Shown here: positions 15,604 through 23,314 of the stretch, one piece after another
Layout: each line of letters starts with the position of its first letter
Numbering within the stretch: the stretch's first letter is position 1
From: Haloarchaeobius salinus
GTDB lineage: Archaea > Halobacteriota > Halobacteria > Halobacteriales > Natrialbaceae
Reading direction: 5' to 3'
DNA: 64,000 nucleotides
Assembly: GCF_024464185.1 (NCBI RefSeq)
Contig: NZ_JANHAU010000007.1
Coordinates: 154,146-218,145, forward strand
The notes under the pieces: model-generated
The model's database searches: none
Told to the model about the DNA's origin: nothing
What the model saw: only the letters and a program-made list of their open reading frames with translations
Made by a program: the position numbers and the translations under genes

Positions 15604-16014
15604 CGCTTCTTCCGGACGGGGAGCGTTCTCGTACTTGACCATCTTCTCGGGCTTGTCGGAGATGGTGTCGTAGATCTGCTGGAGGGTCTTCTCCGCGGCG
15701 AGCAGGTTGTGGTCGTCGAGGAACTCCCGCCCCGTTTCGGTGAGCCCGTAGAACTTCCAGGGGTAGCCCTGACGGCGCTGGTCATCGTTCAGGGAGACTT
15801 CCTTGACGATACCGACGTCGATGAGCTTCTGGATATGCTTGTAGACGGTCGCGTCGCTCACGCTGGGGTTGAGCTCCTCGAGTTCGTACATCGATGGGAG
15901 CTGGTCGGGGTGTTGAAGGATGTTGTTGATGAGAGAGAATCGTGTCTGCTGAGTGACGAAGTGGATCAGTTCGCGAGACTCCATCTCCTCAGCAGTCCCA
16001 AGGTCGGTGCTCAT
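15601..16014 (-). CDS. Winged-helix regulator of the divergent module, copy 2
   Basis: 137 residues from the ATG at 16014; upstream in-frame codons have no good start. It resembles the product of 6033-6521: LIHFVTQQTRFSLINNILQH, a wing with FYGLTETG, and the terminal ENAPRPEEA. Its stop codon is made by the end of the inserted IS (GGATGTCA), while copy 1 continues for 27 more residues after APRPE, so this protein is probably slightly truncated. It diverges from the SYF gene at 16143. Confidence 0.85.
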   Translation of the reverse strand: MSTDLGTAEEMESRELIHFVTQQTRFSLINNILQHPDQLPSMYELEELNPSVSDATVYKHIQKLIDVGIVKEVSLNDDQRRQGYPWKFYGLTETGREFLDDHNLLAAEKTLQQIYDTISDKPEKMVKYENAPRPEEA

Positions 16015-16044
16015 ACCGTACAGTACACGACGAAGCGGCAAGTA

Positions 16045-16063
16045 GTTTACCCTTGAGTAAAAC
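16045..16063. promoter_or_regulatory. Inverted repeat between the divergent module genes, copy 2
   Basis: GTTTAC-CCTTGA-GTAAAAC is an imperfect inverted repeat (TTTAC/GTAAA arms) in the 128-bp divergent gap; a related TTTACTCC follows near 16100. The sequence differs from copy 1, as expected if each regulator has its own specificity. Confidence 0.45.
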
Positions 16064-16142
16064 ACCCTGGAGTGAACCACAACCACTTGAGTGAGTGATT
16101 TACTCCATAAACCATACCTCTCCACCATGAGAAACTCGCAGT

Positions 16143-16691
16143 ATGCCTGATGAGGAGTCGCCTGTTCCTGATGACGTTCTCAAAAGTGCCAAAGACCAGC
16201 TTGAAGATGAGGAAATAACGCTGGCCGACAACGAGGAGGTCCTCCACGCCTTGAGCGAGTTGACTCCGGTCTACGAGAACGACCGGTCGTACTTCGTCCT
16301 CGGGAACTACGACCGGGAGCCAATCCGACGGCTGAACCTGGTAGTGGACCGTCTCAACCGTCGCACCGACGCATACGCGTTCCGAATGGTCGATATCCGT
16401 GGAGAATGGGACAACAGTATCCAGAAGTTCTGCCTGATCGCCGATATCGTGACGTATCTCGTCGGTGTCGCCGAGAAGGAGCCAAGTGACTTCCTCGTCG
16501 AACAGGGATTGCTCGTCGGTACAACCGAGTTCTTCGCGAAAAGTCACGTCCTCAAGCGGGAGTACGAGGACGAGGACCACCCGTTCGGTTGGATGCAGGA
16601 CGGTGTCTTCGAACTATTTGACCAGGAAGGACGGCTCTACTGCTGGCGAACCGAGGAGGACCTCGTTGACGTGACTGGTGAGCTGCCGTAA
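16143..16691 (+). CDS. Unknown protein of a duplicated divergent module (SYF[IV]LG family), copy 2
   Basis: 182 residues. It aligns with 5117-5917 over the core: SYFVLGNYDREPIRRL (49-64), YLVGVAEKE (105-113), a VEQG step where copy 1 has PELG, FFAKSHVLKREY, and WRTEEDLVDVTGELP at the end (copy 1: WTTEDELRTVVDKLP). It lacks the middle insertion of copy 1. The predicted fold is alpha/beta; the acidic residue before QG/LG may be functional. I know no experimentally described role. Always paired with a divergent winged-helix gene in this window. Confidence 0.85.
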   Translation: MPDEESPVPDDVLKSAKDQLEDEEITLADNEEVLHALSELTPVYENDRSYFVLGNYDREPIRRLNLVVDRLNRRTDAYAFRMVDIRGEWDNSIQKFCLIADIVTYLVGVAEKEPSDFLVEQGLLVGTTEFFAKSHVLKREYEDEDHPFGWMQDGVFELFDQEGRLYCWRTEEDLVDVTGELP

Positions 16692-16721
16692 CAACGGGTG
16701 GGACGATCGATACTGCCTGAG

Positions 16722-16762
16722 TTAACCAACGCAAGCGCGGTCTGGAGAGTCCTGTTGGTTAA
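16722..16762. promoter_or_regulatory. Paired TTAACCAAC inverted operator
   Basis: TTAACCAAC (16722-16730) and GTTGGTTAA (16754-16762) are perfectly inverted with a 23-bp spacer, the same geometry as 12380-12420. It lies between the SYF gene and the convergent SWIM gene, so it is not obviously in a promoter of either. Confidence 0.6.
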
Positions 16763-16768
16763 TCAGGT

Positions 16769-16987
16769 TTAGTCCGGGTCAGCTGGGAGCCGGCCGTCTG
16801 GGCGGGGAACGCGGCCCCGTTTGATCTCGCGATCGACGCGACGCAGGTGCTTGCAGCTGCCTTCGGGTGAGCGCTGCTGCCAGTCGGGACAGGTACACGA
16901 TTCGTCGACGACGTCGACTTCGTACCTGTTACCGGACGCGGACTGTACTTCGTAGCGGCCACCTTTCGAGAGGAGTGAGTCGTCCAT
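16769..16987 (-). CDS. SWIM zinc-finger protein
   Basis: 72 residues from the ATG at 16987. The SWIM motif is CTCPDWQQRSPEGSCKHLRR, i.e. C-x-C-x(n)-C-x-H, a small zinc-binding DNA- or protein-interaction module. Homologous-looking sequence continues upstream in frame (PEPRTKRAVAEA and further to about 17100) without an ATG, so the natural start may be lost or non-canonical. A degenerate copy exists at 14626-14719 and more distant relatives at 21.1 kb and 50.4 kb. Confidence 0.7.
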   Translation of the reverse strand: MDDSLLSKGGRYEVQSASGNRYEVDVVDESCTCPDWQQRSPEGSCKHLRRVDREIKRGRVPRPDGRLPADPD

Positions 16988-17204
16988 CGCTTCGGCGACG
17001 GCACGCTTCGTGCGGGGCTCGGGATCGTTCTGCGACTGTTCGTTCTCGTCGACGACCAGCCGGTCGCGACCGTAGTCCGTCGGCCACCGTCCGTAGCTAC
17101 GGCTTCCGCAGAGCCACTAAGCCGCTCGTGGAGCACTTCCTACACCGGATGGCATTGACGACCCCATCAAAGACGTACGGGTAGGTGGGCCAGCCCGGTC
17201 GCGA

Positions 17205-17345
17205 CGGAAGTCTGGTCATGGCCTCGGCGGCAAGGCGGCAGTCGTAGCAGTCGACATCAGTCCGAACGGACAGTGGAGCGTCGGTTCCCTCGCCCCCGAA
17301 CAGGTGGCGCCACTCGGCGTCGATGTAACTTCGATCTTGAGGTAG
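17205..17345 (+). other. Short coding-like relic
   Basis: About 46 codons (GLGGKAAVVAVDISPNGQWS and on to a TAG) have protein-like composition but no start and no recognised family. The rest of 16990-17500 holds no gene I can support. Confidence 0.3.
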
Positions 17346-17502
17346 ATCTCCTTGGTGATCGCGTTCCGAGATCCAAGTTATTCGAACGAGATGGAGTCTT
17401 CCGCCGGGATGAAGTAGTTAATGCTGGAATTCGATGCCAGTACAGGGCTTTCTCCGGATTCTATTTCTGGCTGATGGAGTCACCGAATTCATAATTTACT
17501 TG

Positions 17503-18078
17503 TTAAGTGGTTGCTTGTCTCCGGTTCTTCCGGCCTACTATACTGACGACATATACCCCGACATCTGTTTCTGATTCTTGGTTGCTAATGTTCAGGATTT
17601 CTGAGCCACCTGGTTTTTCAGAGACTATCTCGAAATTGATGTCGAACATCGGGGTTGCGTTAATGAATAACCGTCCAGCGTTAGGTCTCGAGCTGACATC
17701 ATCAACTCCTCCTCGACTGATAGAGCGAAGGCGGTCTTCGATATGCTCTTTCTCATCCTTTGAAAGCTGGTAGTAAGTTTCTGCAGCTCTATCGCTTGCA
17801 TATACCGATAGAGTGCCTTCTAAACCAAGCTCGCGCAAATCTTCTTTCTCAAGCAGACTCTGGTCCTGGAATTCATAGAGTTTTTCAGCGACTGTATCTT
17901 CGTTACTTGCTTGATTACTGGTAAGAACTGTTGCGATGCTAATTGCAGCCCCGATAATCGTTAAGCTTGAGAACAGCAGGTAAAATGGGTACTGAGTCGA
18001 TTTGGAGACGACGAATGAGACAGCTGCTGTTAAAGCAAGGATTAGAAGGGCTGTCACGGCAATCTTCAGACGACTCAT
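17503..18078 (-). CDS. Membrane-anchored protein with a cytoplasmic domain, unknown
   Basis: 191 residues. Two N-terminal hydrophobic segments (IAVTALLILALTAAVSFVV and FYLLFSSLTIIGAAISIATV) are followed by a charged domain: LYEFQDQSLLEKEDLRELGL, then YYQLSKDEKEHIEDRLRSI and a beta-rich end (GVYVVSIVGRKN). I do not recognise the family. Codon use is AT-richer than the neighbours to the left, shared with the next gene, suggesting a separately acquired segment. Confidence 0.75.
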   Translation of the reverse strand: MSRLKIAVTALLILALTAAVSFVVSKSTQYPFYLLFSSLTIIGAAISIATVLTSNQASNEDTVAEKLYEFQDQSLLEKEDLRELGLEGTLSVYASDRAAETYYQLSKDEKEHIEDRLRSISRGGVDDVSSRPNAGRLFINATPMFDINFEIVSEKPGGSEILNISNQESETDVGVYVVSIVGRKNRRQATT

Positions 18079-18134
18079 AACTATTCGACTGATACGTTCG
18101 AGTGGTTTGGTTATTCCTCTTCTGGAAGATTAAG

Positions 18135-18263
18135 TCAGCTTCTATCAGAGTTTTCGTATGCGTTAACGACCTCGTCCTTGTGTTCGGTGAGTTTGTGAAC
18201 CGTATAGTGATCCCACTGAACGTTGTCGAAGACGCCGATGTGTCGTTTGAATCTACCGAACGG
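18135..18263 (-). other. Short coding-like relic
   Basis: About 42 codons on the minus strand read PFGRFKRHIGVFDNVQWDHY and continue TVHKLTEHKDEVVNAY to a TGA. An in-frame stop precedes it and no start is present. It looks like the C-terminal scrap of a lost gene; family not recognised. Confidence 0.35.
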
Positions 18264-18316
18264 CTATTCCAGCGAGACAAATTGGAACGATAGGATTTCA
18301 ACAGAGCTGGAAACAT

Positions 18317-19459
18317 CTACACGGTAGAATTCCCACGTCTAAAATTCTCGCTCCAGATCCCAAGATCAGTGAGGAGCGATTCAGAGTCTGAGACCAGATT
18401 TGACCGTGCTTCGTCAGTGATCTCATAACCCTCGTCAACTCGCCTGGCTAATCCTTTACTATAAAGATGTTCAAGGTGTGCGAACGCCTCACCGGGCCCA
18501 TGTAAGATATGAATTCCTGACAGATTACCAAATAGATTCTCGCTTATGTGCCACGCAGTTGATGGACCCTCTTGATTGAGGATATTAAGAATCTGGATTG
18601 CGCGGGCCTCATGGTGTTTAAGGATCTCGATTGCTCGTTCAGTTGGATTTCTAAGAACACCGCGATGTCCTGGATATGCGACATCGAGATTCATCTGAAT
18701 AATATTGTAGAGGGTTTGGACATACTCTTCCAGCGGATTGTCCATTCGGACGTCGGCACCACCGACATTTGGTGTATATTTCGGCAATAATGCATCCCCA
18801 GATATGAACGACCTCTCCCCATCTTTAGTGAAATAAAATCCAGAGAGTCCAGCTGTGTGACCCGGCGAATGTACGACTTCAAACGTCCATGACTCGACCT
18901 CGAAGCGATCTCCTCCAACAAATGTTTTGACATTCATCCCGTATTGGTTGGAGTCACTGGTCTGAAGAAATGATAGTAATTCTTTCTGGGGCGACGTTGG
19001 TACTCCCCATTCTCTGAATCGCTTTTTGTATATATGTGACATTTGTTTAAAAGCACTCGATGAGTGAGAAACAAGTGCTGCATCTTCCTCGTGAATATAA
19101 ATTTCTGCACCACTTTCTTTTTGAATATTTTTCGCTAATCCAATGTGATCTTGATGCCAATGAGTGAGGAATATACGTTCAATGTCTGAAAGCTCCAACC
19201 CGAACTCCGTTAGTGATCTCACTAACGTCGCTTCAACTTCCCTGGATGCGACACCTGTGTCAATTAGAGTGGGTGACTCCTCGATGTCAAAAAGATAGAT
19301 GTTATTATTGCCCTCAAATTCGTCATTTTCAAGGTTGATCTGCTCCATTACCCCGTCTTTGTGTTTTGGACGCATAATCATATGGGGCGACATTATGGCC
19401 GTTGTTCGTTTAGAGAGTTCCATCAGAGAGAGAAGCTTGTGTTGGCTCTCTGACCGCAT
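18317..19459 (-). CDS. MBL-fold metallo-hydrolase with C-terminal winged helix
   Basis: About 380 residues from the second candidate start (19459); a TTG at 19492 and later ATGs near 19393 are alternatives. The metal site THWHQDHIGL (H-x-H-x-D-H), VHSPGHTAGLSG and ISGDALL define the metallo-beta-lactamase fold; DVAYPGHRG gives the last histidine. The C-terminal 90 residues are helical with GPGEAFAHLEHLYSKGLARR, a winged helix typical of the LACTB2/glyoxalase-II-like group. Substrate unknown. It lies next to the enolase-superfamily gene and shares its strand, so it could belong to the metabolic island. Confidence 0.88.
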   Translation of the reverse strand: MRSESQHKLLSLMELSKRTTAIMSPHMIMRPKHKDGVMEQINLENDEFEGNNNIYLFDIEESPTLIDTGVASREVEATLVRSLTEFGLELSDIERIFLTHWHQDHIGLAKNIQKESGAEIYIHEEDAALVSHSSSAFKQMSHIYKKRFREWGVPTSPQKELLSFLQTSDSNQYGMNVKTFVGGDRFEVESWTFEVVHSPGHTAGLSGFYFTKDGERSFISGDALLPKYTPNVGGADVRMDNPLEEYVQTLYNIIQMNLDVAYPGHRGVLRNPTERAIEILKHHEARAIQILNILNQEGPSTAWHISENLFGNLSGIHILHGPGEAFAHLEHLYSKGLARRVDEGYEITDEARSNLVSDSESLLTDLGIWSENFRRGNSTV

Positions 19460-19545
19460 TTTCGTATAAGTTGGTTTACTGGATACAATCAATCCTACTT
19501 TACTTCATAGTACGTTCGACATTTAACCGCTGGAAGAAGTCAAGC

Positions 19546-20676
19546 TTAGTCTACGCGGTATTGAGCGACTGCGTCTCTGTCAAGAGTCACTCCAAGTCCG
19601 GCAGTATCGGGTACAGTAAACGTCCCGGTCTCCGGTGTCCATTGTGCCTGCTCTTGGACGAGAGTATCGGTAGCATGGACGTGGAGTGCGCCTGTGGGAT
19701 AGGTGATGTTGGGACAAGAAGCAGCGAAATGTGCGTTTGCGGCAGCACCGACGCCGAGTTCGAGCATACCGCCCATGAAACAGGGAAGTCCATGGGCATC
19801 AGCTACTGTCGCAACGTCACTAGCACGACTGAACCCTCCCGCCTTCCCGAGTTTGACATTCACGATATCGCAGGCGTCCGCGCGAGCGAGGGTCGCAACA
19901 CTTCGAGGACCGAAACAGGCCTCGTCGGCGAGGATTGGCGGGGAAACACTTCCCCGGAGACGGGCCATCCCGGCGATGTTATCATAGTCAATCGGCTGTT
20001 CGACCAACACGAGACCGCCAGCAGCGTCGTCGAGAATCGGAATACGGCGGAGTGCTTCGGGGACTGTCCAACCTTGATTCGCATCGATTCGGATTCGGGT
20101 GTCGGGTGCTGCCTCAGCGATCGCGGTAATCGCCTCGCGTTCAATCGCGAAATCGGGGCCGCCAACTTTTATTTTGATTGCCGAGTAGCCCGCATCAGTC
20201 GCCTTTTTAACATCGCTCCGGACTTTCCTCGGTTCTTTGATGCCGATTGTATAGTGGAGGTCTATCGAGGGTCTCTCGTTCGCTGGCCCACCAAGGAGAT
20301 CATATACAGGGAGGTCACGTGCCTTTCCCAGTGCGTCCCAGAGTGCCATATCGATGCCACAGAGGGGGAACGGTTCACCAGGAAGAGCCTGCCAGCAATC
20401 GTCGATGATGCGAGGGATGTTCTCAAGTCGTCGTCCTTCGACGACTGGTGCGAGCGTCTCTTCAATGAGTGAATTGACAGCTCCTTGTGAAAGACCGTGC
20501 GGCCATGAGGAGAGTGGAGCGGATTCACCAAGTCCAGTTACACCAGCGTCGGTTTCGATCTGGACAAGAACGTGTTCGAATTTATGTTCGGCTTCGGATG
20601 CGAGTGAGAGGCTAGTCTTGTATGCCGTTTCAGCGGGAACAGAGACTGGGATGGTCTTGACAGCTGTGACTTTCAT
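19546..20676 (-). CDS. Enolase-superfamily enzyme (muconate cycloisomerase / dipeptide epimerase subgroup)
   Basis: 376 residues. Active-site landmarks of the MLE subgroup are present in order: IKIKVGG (KxK bases), IRIDANQGW (metal Asp), LVEQP (metal Glu), ILADE (metal Asp) and NVKLGKAGG (second-face lysine). The N-terminal capping domain is complete. Enzymes of this subgroup abstract a proton next to a carboxylate: cycloisomerases, dipeptide epimerases, N-acylamino-acid racemases. With a peptide importer and M20 peptidase in the same island, an epimerase or racemase on a dipeptide or N-acyl amino acid is a reasonable guess, not proven. Confidence 0.9.
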   Translation of the reverse strand: MKVTAVKTIPVSVPAETAYKTSLSLASEAEHKFEHVLVQIETDAGVTGLGESAPLSSWPHGLSQGAVNSLIEETLAPVVEGRRLENIPRIIDDCWQALPGEPFPLCGIDMALWDALGKARDLPVYDLLGGPANERPSIDLHYTIGIKEPRKVRSDVKKATDAGYSAIKIKVGGPDFAIEREAITAIAEAAPDTRIRIDANQGWTVPEALRRIPILDDAAGGLVLVEQPIDYDNIAGMARLRGSVSPPILADEACFGPRSVATLARADACDIVNVKLGKAGGFSRASDVATVADAHGLPCFMGGMLELGVGAAANAHFAASCPNITYPTGALHVHATDTLVQEQAQWTPETGTFTVPDTAGLGVTLDRDAVAQYRVD

Positions 20677-21059
20677 ATCGACACCAATTTCTCGAACTGC
20701 GGTTTGACAATGCCGTTGGGAAAACTGTAGTGGGTTCTCGTTCGAAAACGACTTTGGGATTTCACACCTTAATGGTAGCAGGTTCAGTCTAAAAATACCC
20801 CCTCACAAGGGTGGACCTGAGACGAGGCCGATATAGATTGGAATGATCGAATTGATGGACGTCACAATGAAAAACAGGGCCTCATCGATCGGACACAATA
20901 AATAAGTGAGGAGAGATAACTGAATCGATGTAATCAGTTGGAGTACCTCGATTACATATCCCTGTTTTGTGGTAAGGTACGGTGAATCGCGTATTCTGAG
21001 CCACAAATTGGGCTGGAGTCGGATAATCAGCACAGGGTGTGCGGCGATCTGTGGACCGG

Positions 21060-21210
21060 GCCGAACCCGCATCGTCGACGTGGTCGAATGGCAGCACGGG
21101 ACCGCGTCTGGAAGCGTGCTGCAGTTACACTCCTCCGTCGCAGAATTCCACGTACACCATCGCTGACCCTGCTCCATCGCCTGTCGCGACGGTGACGTCG
21201 AGGTTTCGTT
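21060..21210 (-). pseudogene. Decayed SWIM-protein C-terminal remnant
   Basis: Minus-strand pieces in two frames, LDVTVATGDGAGSA and EECNCSTLPDAVPC, match VDATVATDGGS and QECECAKLPDGVPC of the gene at 50419. Frameshifts separate them. Apart from this, the 1.5 kb between 20677 and 22269 is AT-rich and shows no gene I can support. Confidence 0.55.
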
Positions 21211-21920
21211 ACGGCCGATTTTGGGCTAAACGACCTAGTGGATTCATCCGTCCCGGCTCCCGCTAACGCGTGTCCTTGCGTTCTCCGTCTCTGGAACTAC
21301 GCTCACAGTGTCAACGACCCGCTTTAGGATAATGTTGTATAATGTTAGTAGATATCCGGGCCAACTGTGTATCTCGATAACCAATCGACTGAACACATAA
21401 CAAATAGTCTTAATATATGTAAATTTTATATTATCTAGTTAAGGGCCTCGGCGGCTGGCGGTCATCTCACCGAGTGTTTCAATCGGTTTTTGATGCTTAT
21501 AGTATTGTGAAAAATATAAAAATTCTGTGTGCGCTTGTCCGACTACAATCCAAGAAAGATGGGACCACCAGATCAGAAATTTAGAGGTGAGAAGTCAATT
21601 TTCGATGAGATTGTGTCCGGGCAACCCAATTTAACTCTCAACTCCCCTAAAATGGTCTACTACGCCCTAATACCTATAATGTGGTCAAGGGAAATGCCAC
21701 CTTGGAGAGACCGTTTCTCTCGGAGTTGCTGCAGGAAGGTAGCTGGTGGATCGGTGCTGTGATGGCCGAATGATTGGGCGTCCATACTCAACTTTGCACT
21801 CGAATATATTGTTGTATATCATCAATACTATTGCCGGTGATTCTGATTGCAGTCGAGCTTAAATACTCAACTAGCTATGAGCCGTTGTTCCCCTTTGAAT
21901 ACTTGATCAGTGGATGGAAA

Positions 21921-21952
21921 CGGCAGCAACGGCCGCAACGGCCGCAACGGCG
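21921..21952. repeat. Short tandem repeat CAACGGCCG
   Basis: A 9-bp unit (CAACGGCCG) is repeated about three and a half times within AT-rich non-coding DNA. Could be a slippage tract; no coding use is evident. Confidence 0.6.
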
Positions 21953-22269
21953 TCACCGTCTTTTTTCTCCAAATCTTCATCAAAACCGGTGTTGGGGATC
22001 TCCCTGAACATGTCTGCGAGCATTTGACCAAATCAACTCAACGCCCCGCCCACTCCCCAATCTGACTTATCTATACAGTGCCGGGCAATCAATGATAAAT
22101 CTGATAAATAACTAAAACAGTAATATTCTATACTATATCAATCGAACTGGGTTTGGACAACCGAAACAGGGTTGCAAATCATGGTTTTATGAGGCTGATC
22201 GTCCAAATTGAATATCGCCGTCCTCAGAACCGTAGGATAAAGTATTGTCTTTGTGTAGCCACCTATAAC

Positions 22270-22896
22270 ATGGTACCACCGAACCGATCGGGATCGTCCG
22301 CTTCGGGGCGTCGATTGAAAGTCGTACGACTGATTGACGAGTACGATCTATACGGGGTGGGTGACACGCTGGAAGAACAGTGGACCGCTGAGGAAAACCG
22401 CTTGAGTCTTCGGAAGCTAGCTGACTATTTCAATGAGGAACTGATACGAAGCGAATTGGAGCGGGCTGACACCCAGCTGCTCAACGGCGAGGTCGAAAAC
22501 ATCTATAGGCTACTCACGGACGATACGGTGAGCAGCGCGGAGCGGACGCGGGGACGGCGACGGTTAGAACAGGCAGGCGTCGATGTCGACGAGCTAGAGA
22601 GCGACTTTGTTACCTATCAGGCGATCCGGACGTACCTCTTGGAACACAGGGAGGCAGCCTACGAACGCAGAGACGTGGATCCAATTGAACGCGAGGTGAC
22701 GAACCTCCAACAACTTCGGGGTCGTGTCGTCTCAGTCGCCGATGGGAAAGTCAAGAAGCTCCGCGACAACGGAGAGCTCACGCTGGGAGAGTTCAAGACG
22801 ATGGTAAACATCCAGATCCTCTGTGAGGAGTGCAACGCCCGGTTCGACGTGTTCGAACTACTCGAACGCGGTGGTTGCCGCTGTGAGGAAGAATAA
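22270..22896 (+). CDS. rdfA: RdfA family rod-determining factor
   Basis: 208 residues from the ATG at 22270. The pattern VVRLIDEYDLYGVGDTLEEQ-W, LRKLADYFNEELIRSELERA, EVENIYRLLTDD, the RRRLEQAGVDVDELESDFV block and a C-terminal cysteine cluster (ILCEECNARFDVFELLERGG-C-x-C) matches the haloarchaeal rod-determining factor RdfA, required for rod shape in Haloferax volcanii. Plasmid copies commonly stand beside an SMC-related gene, as here. It may act on cell shape or on the replicon; the plasmid role is not known to me. Confidence 0.88.
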   Translation: MVPPNRSGSSASGRRLKVVRLIDEYDLYGVGDTLEEQWTAEENRLSLRKLADYFNEELIRSELERADTQLLNGEVENIYRLLTDDTVSSAERTRGRRRLEQAGVDVDELESDFVTYQAIRTYLLEHREAAYERRDVDPIEREVTNLQQLRGRVVSVADGKVKKLRDNGELTLGEFKTMVNIQILCEECNARFDVFELLERGGCRCEEE

Positions 22897-23199
22897 GCGT
22901 CGTTGAGGCCATCTAACCAGTGAGATTCTCATAATCGGCATGGCTGCCATCGAGTAGTGCTCCGGCAATGTATTCGAACCACTTTTACTAGCAAGAGACT
23001 GTAACGATAATCGCAGCACTCGAAAAACTCTGCCGTATTCCGTTCAATTACGACCAGTGCTGTTCTATCGACGCTGGTGTCCTCGATTCGGAATTATACG
23101 TCCGCGATGTAGGAAGGCACTTCTAACCATGATGGCGCTTGCTGCCGGGGGTACAACTGCTCCCCACTCCTCGCTCGATTGAGAGGAGAGAACAGATAT

Positions 23200-23261
23200 A
23201 ACAGTATTAATTTTGTTATGGCAGTTGATCCCTGGATTAGGATAACAAAATTAATGCTGTT
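23200..23261. promoter_or_regulatory. Long 20-bp inverted repeat upstream of the SMC-related gene
   Basis: AACAGTATTAATTTTGTTAT (23200-23219) and ATAACAAAATTAATGCTGTT (23242-23261) are inverted with 19 of 20 matches and a 22-bp spacer. They end 53 bp before the ATG at 23315. The rest of 22897-23314 has no gene. Likely an operator or a partition-type site. Confidence 0.75.
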
Positions 23262-23314
23262 AGTGTACCGCGTGGCACCACAGTGTTAATGTAGGGTCTG
23301 GGAGAGAGGGGAGT

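Noticed and set aside
17503..18078. RelE-like toxin reading of the cytoplasmic domain of the membrane protein
   Set aside because: Only a faint helix-strand resemblance; no catalytic residues or partner gene.
19471..20472. A 333-codon open frame on the plus strand
   Set aside because: It is the antisense shadow of the enolase-superfamily gene, which has all catalytic motifs.
20803..21177. A 124-codon minus-strand frame
   Set aside because: It mixes a SWIM remnant with AT-rich non-coding sequence; frame breaks show it is not an intact gene.
21529..22007. Two small plus-strand frames between the enolase-type gene and rdfA
   Set aside because: Composition is not halophile-like and no motif is present.
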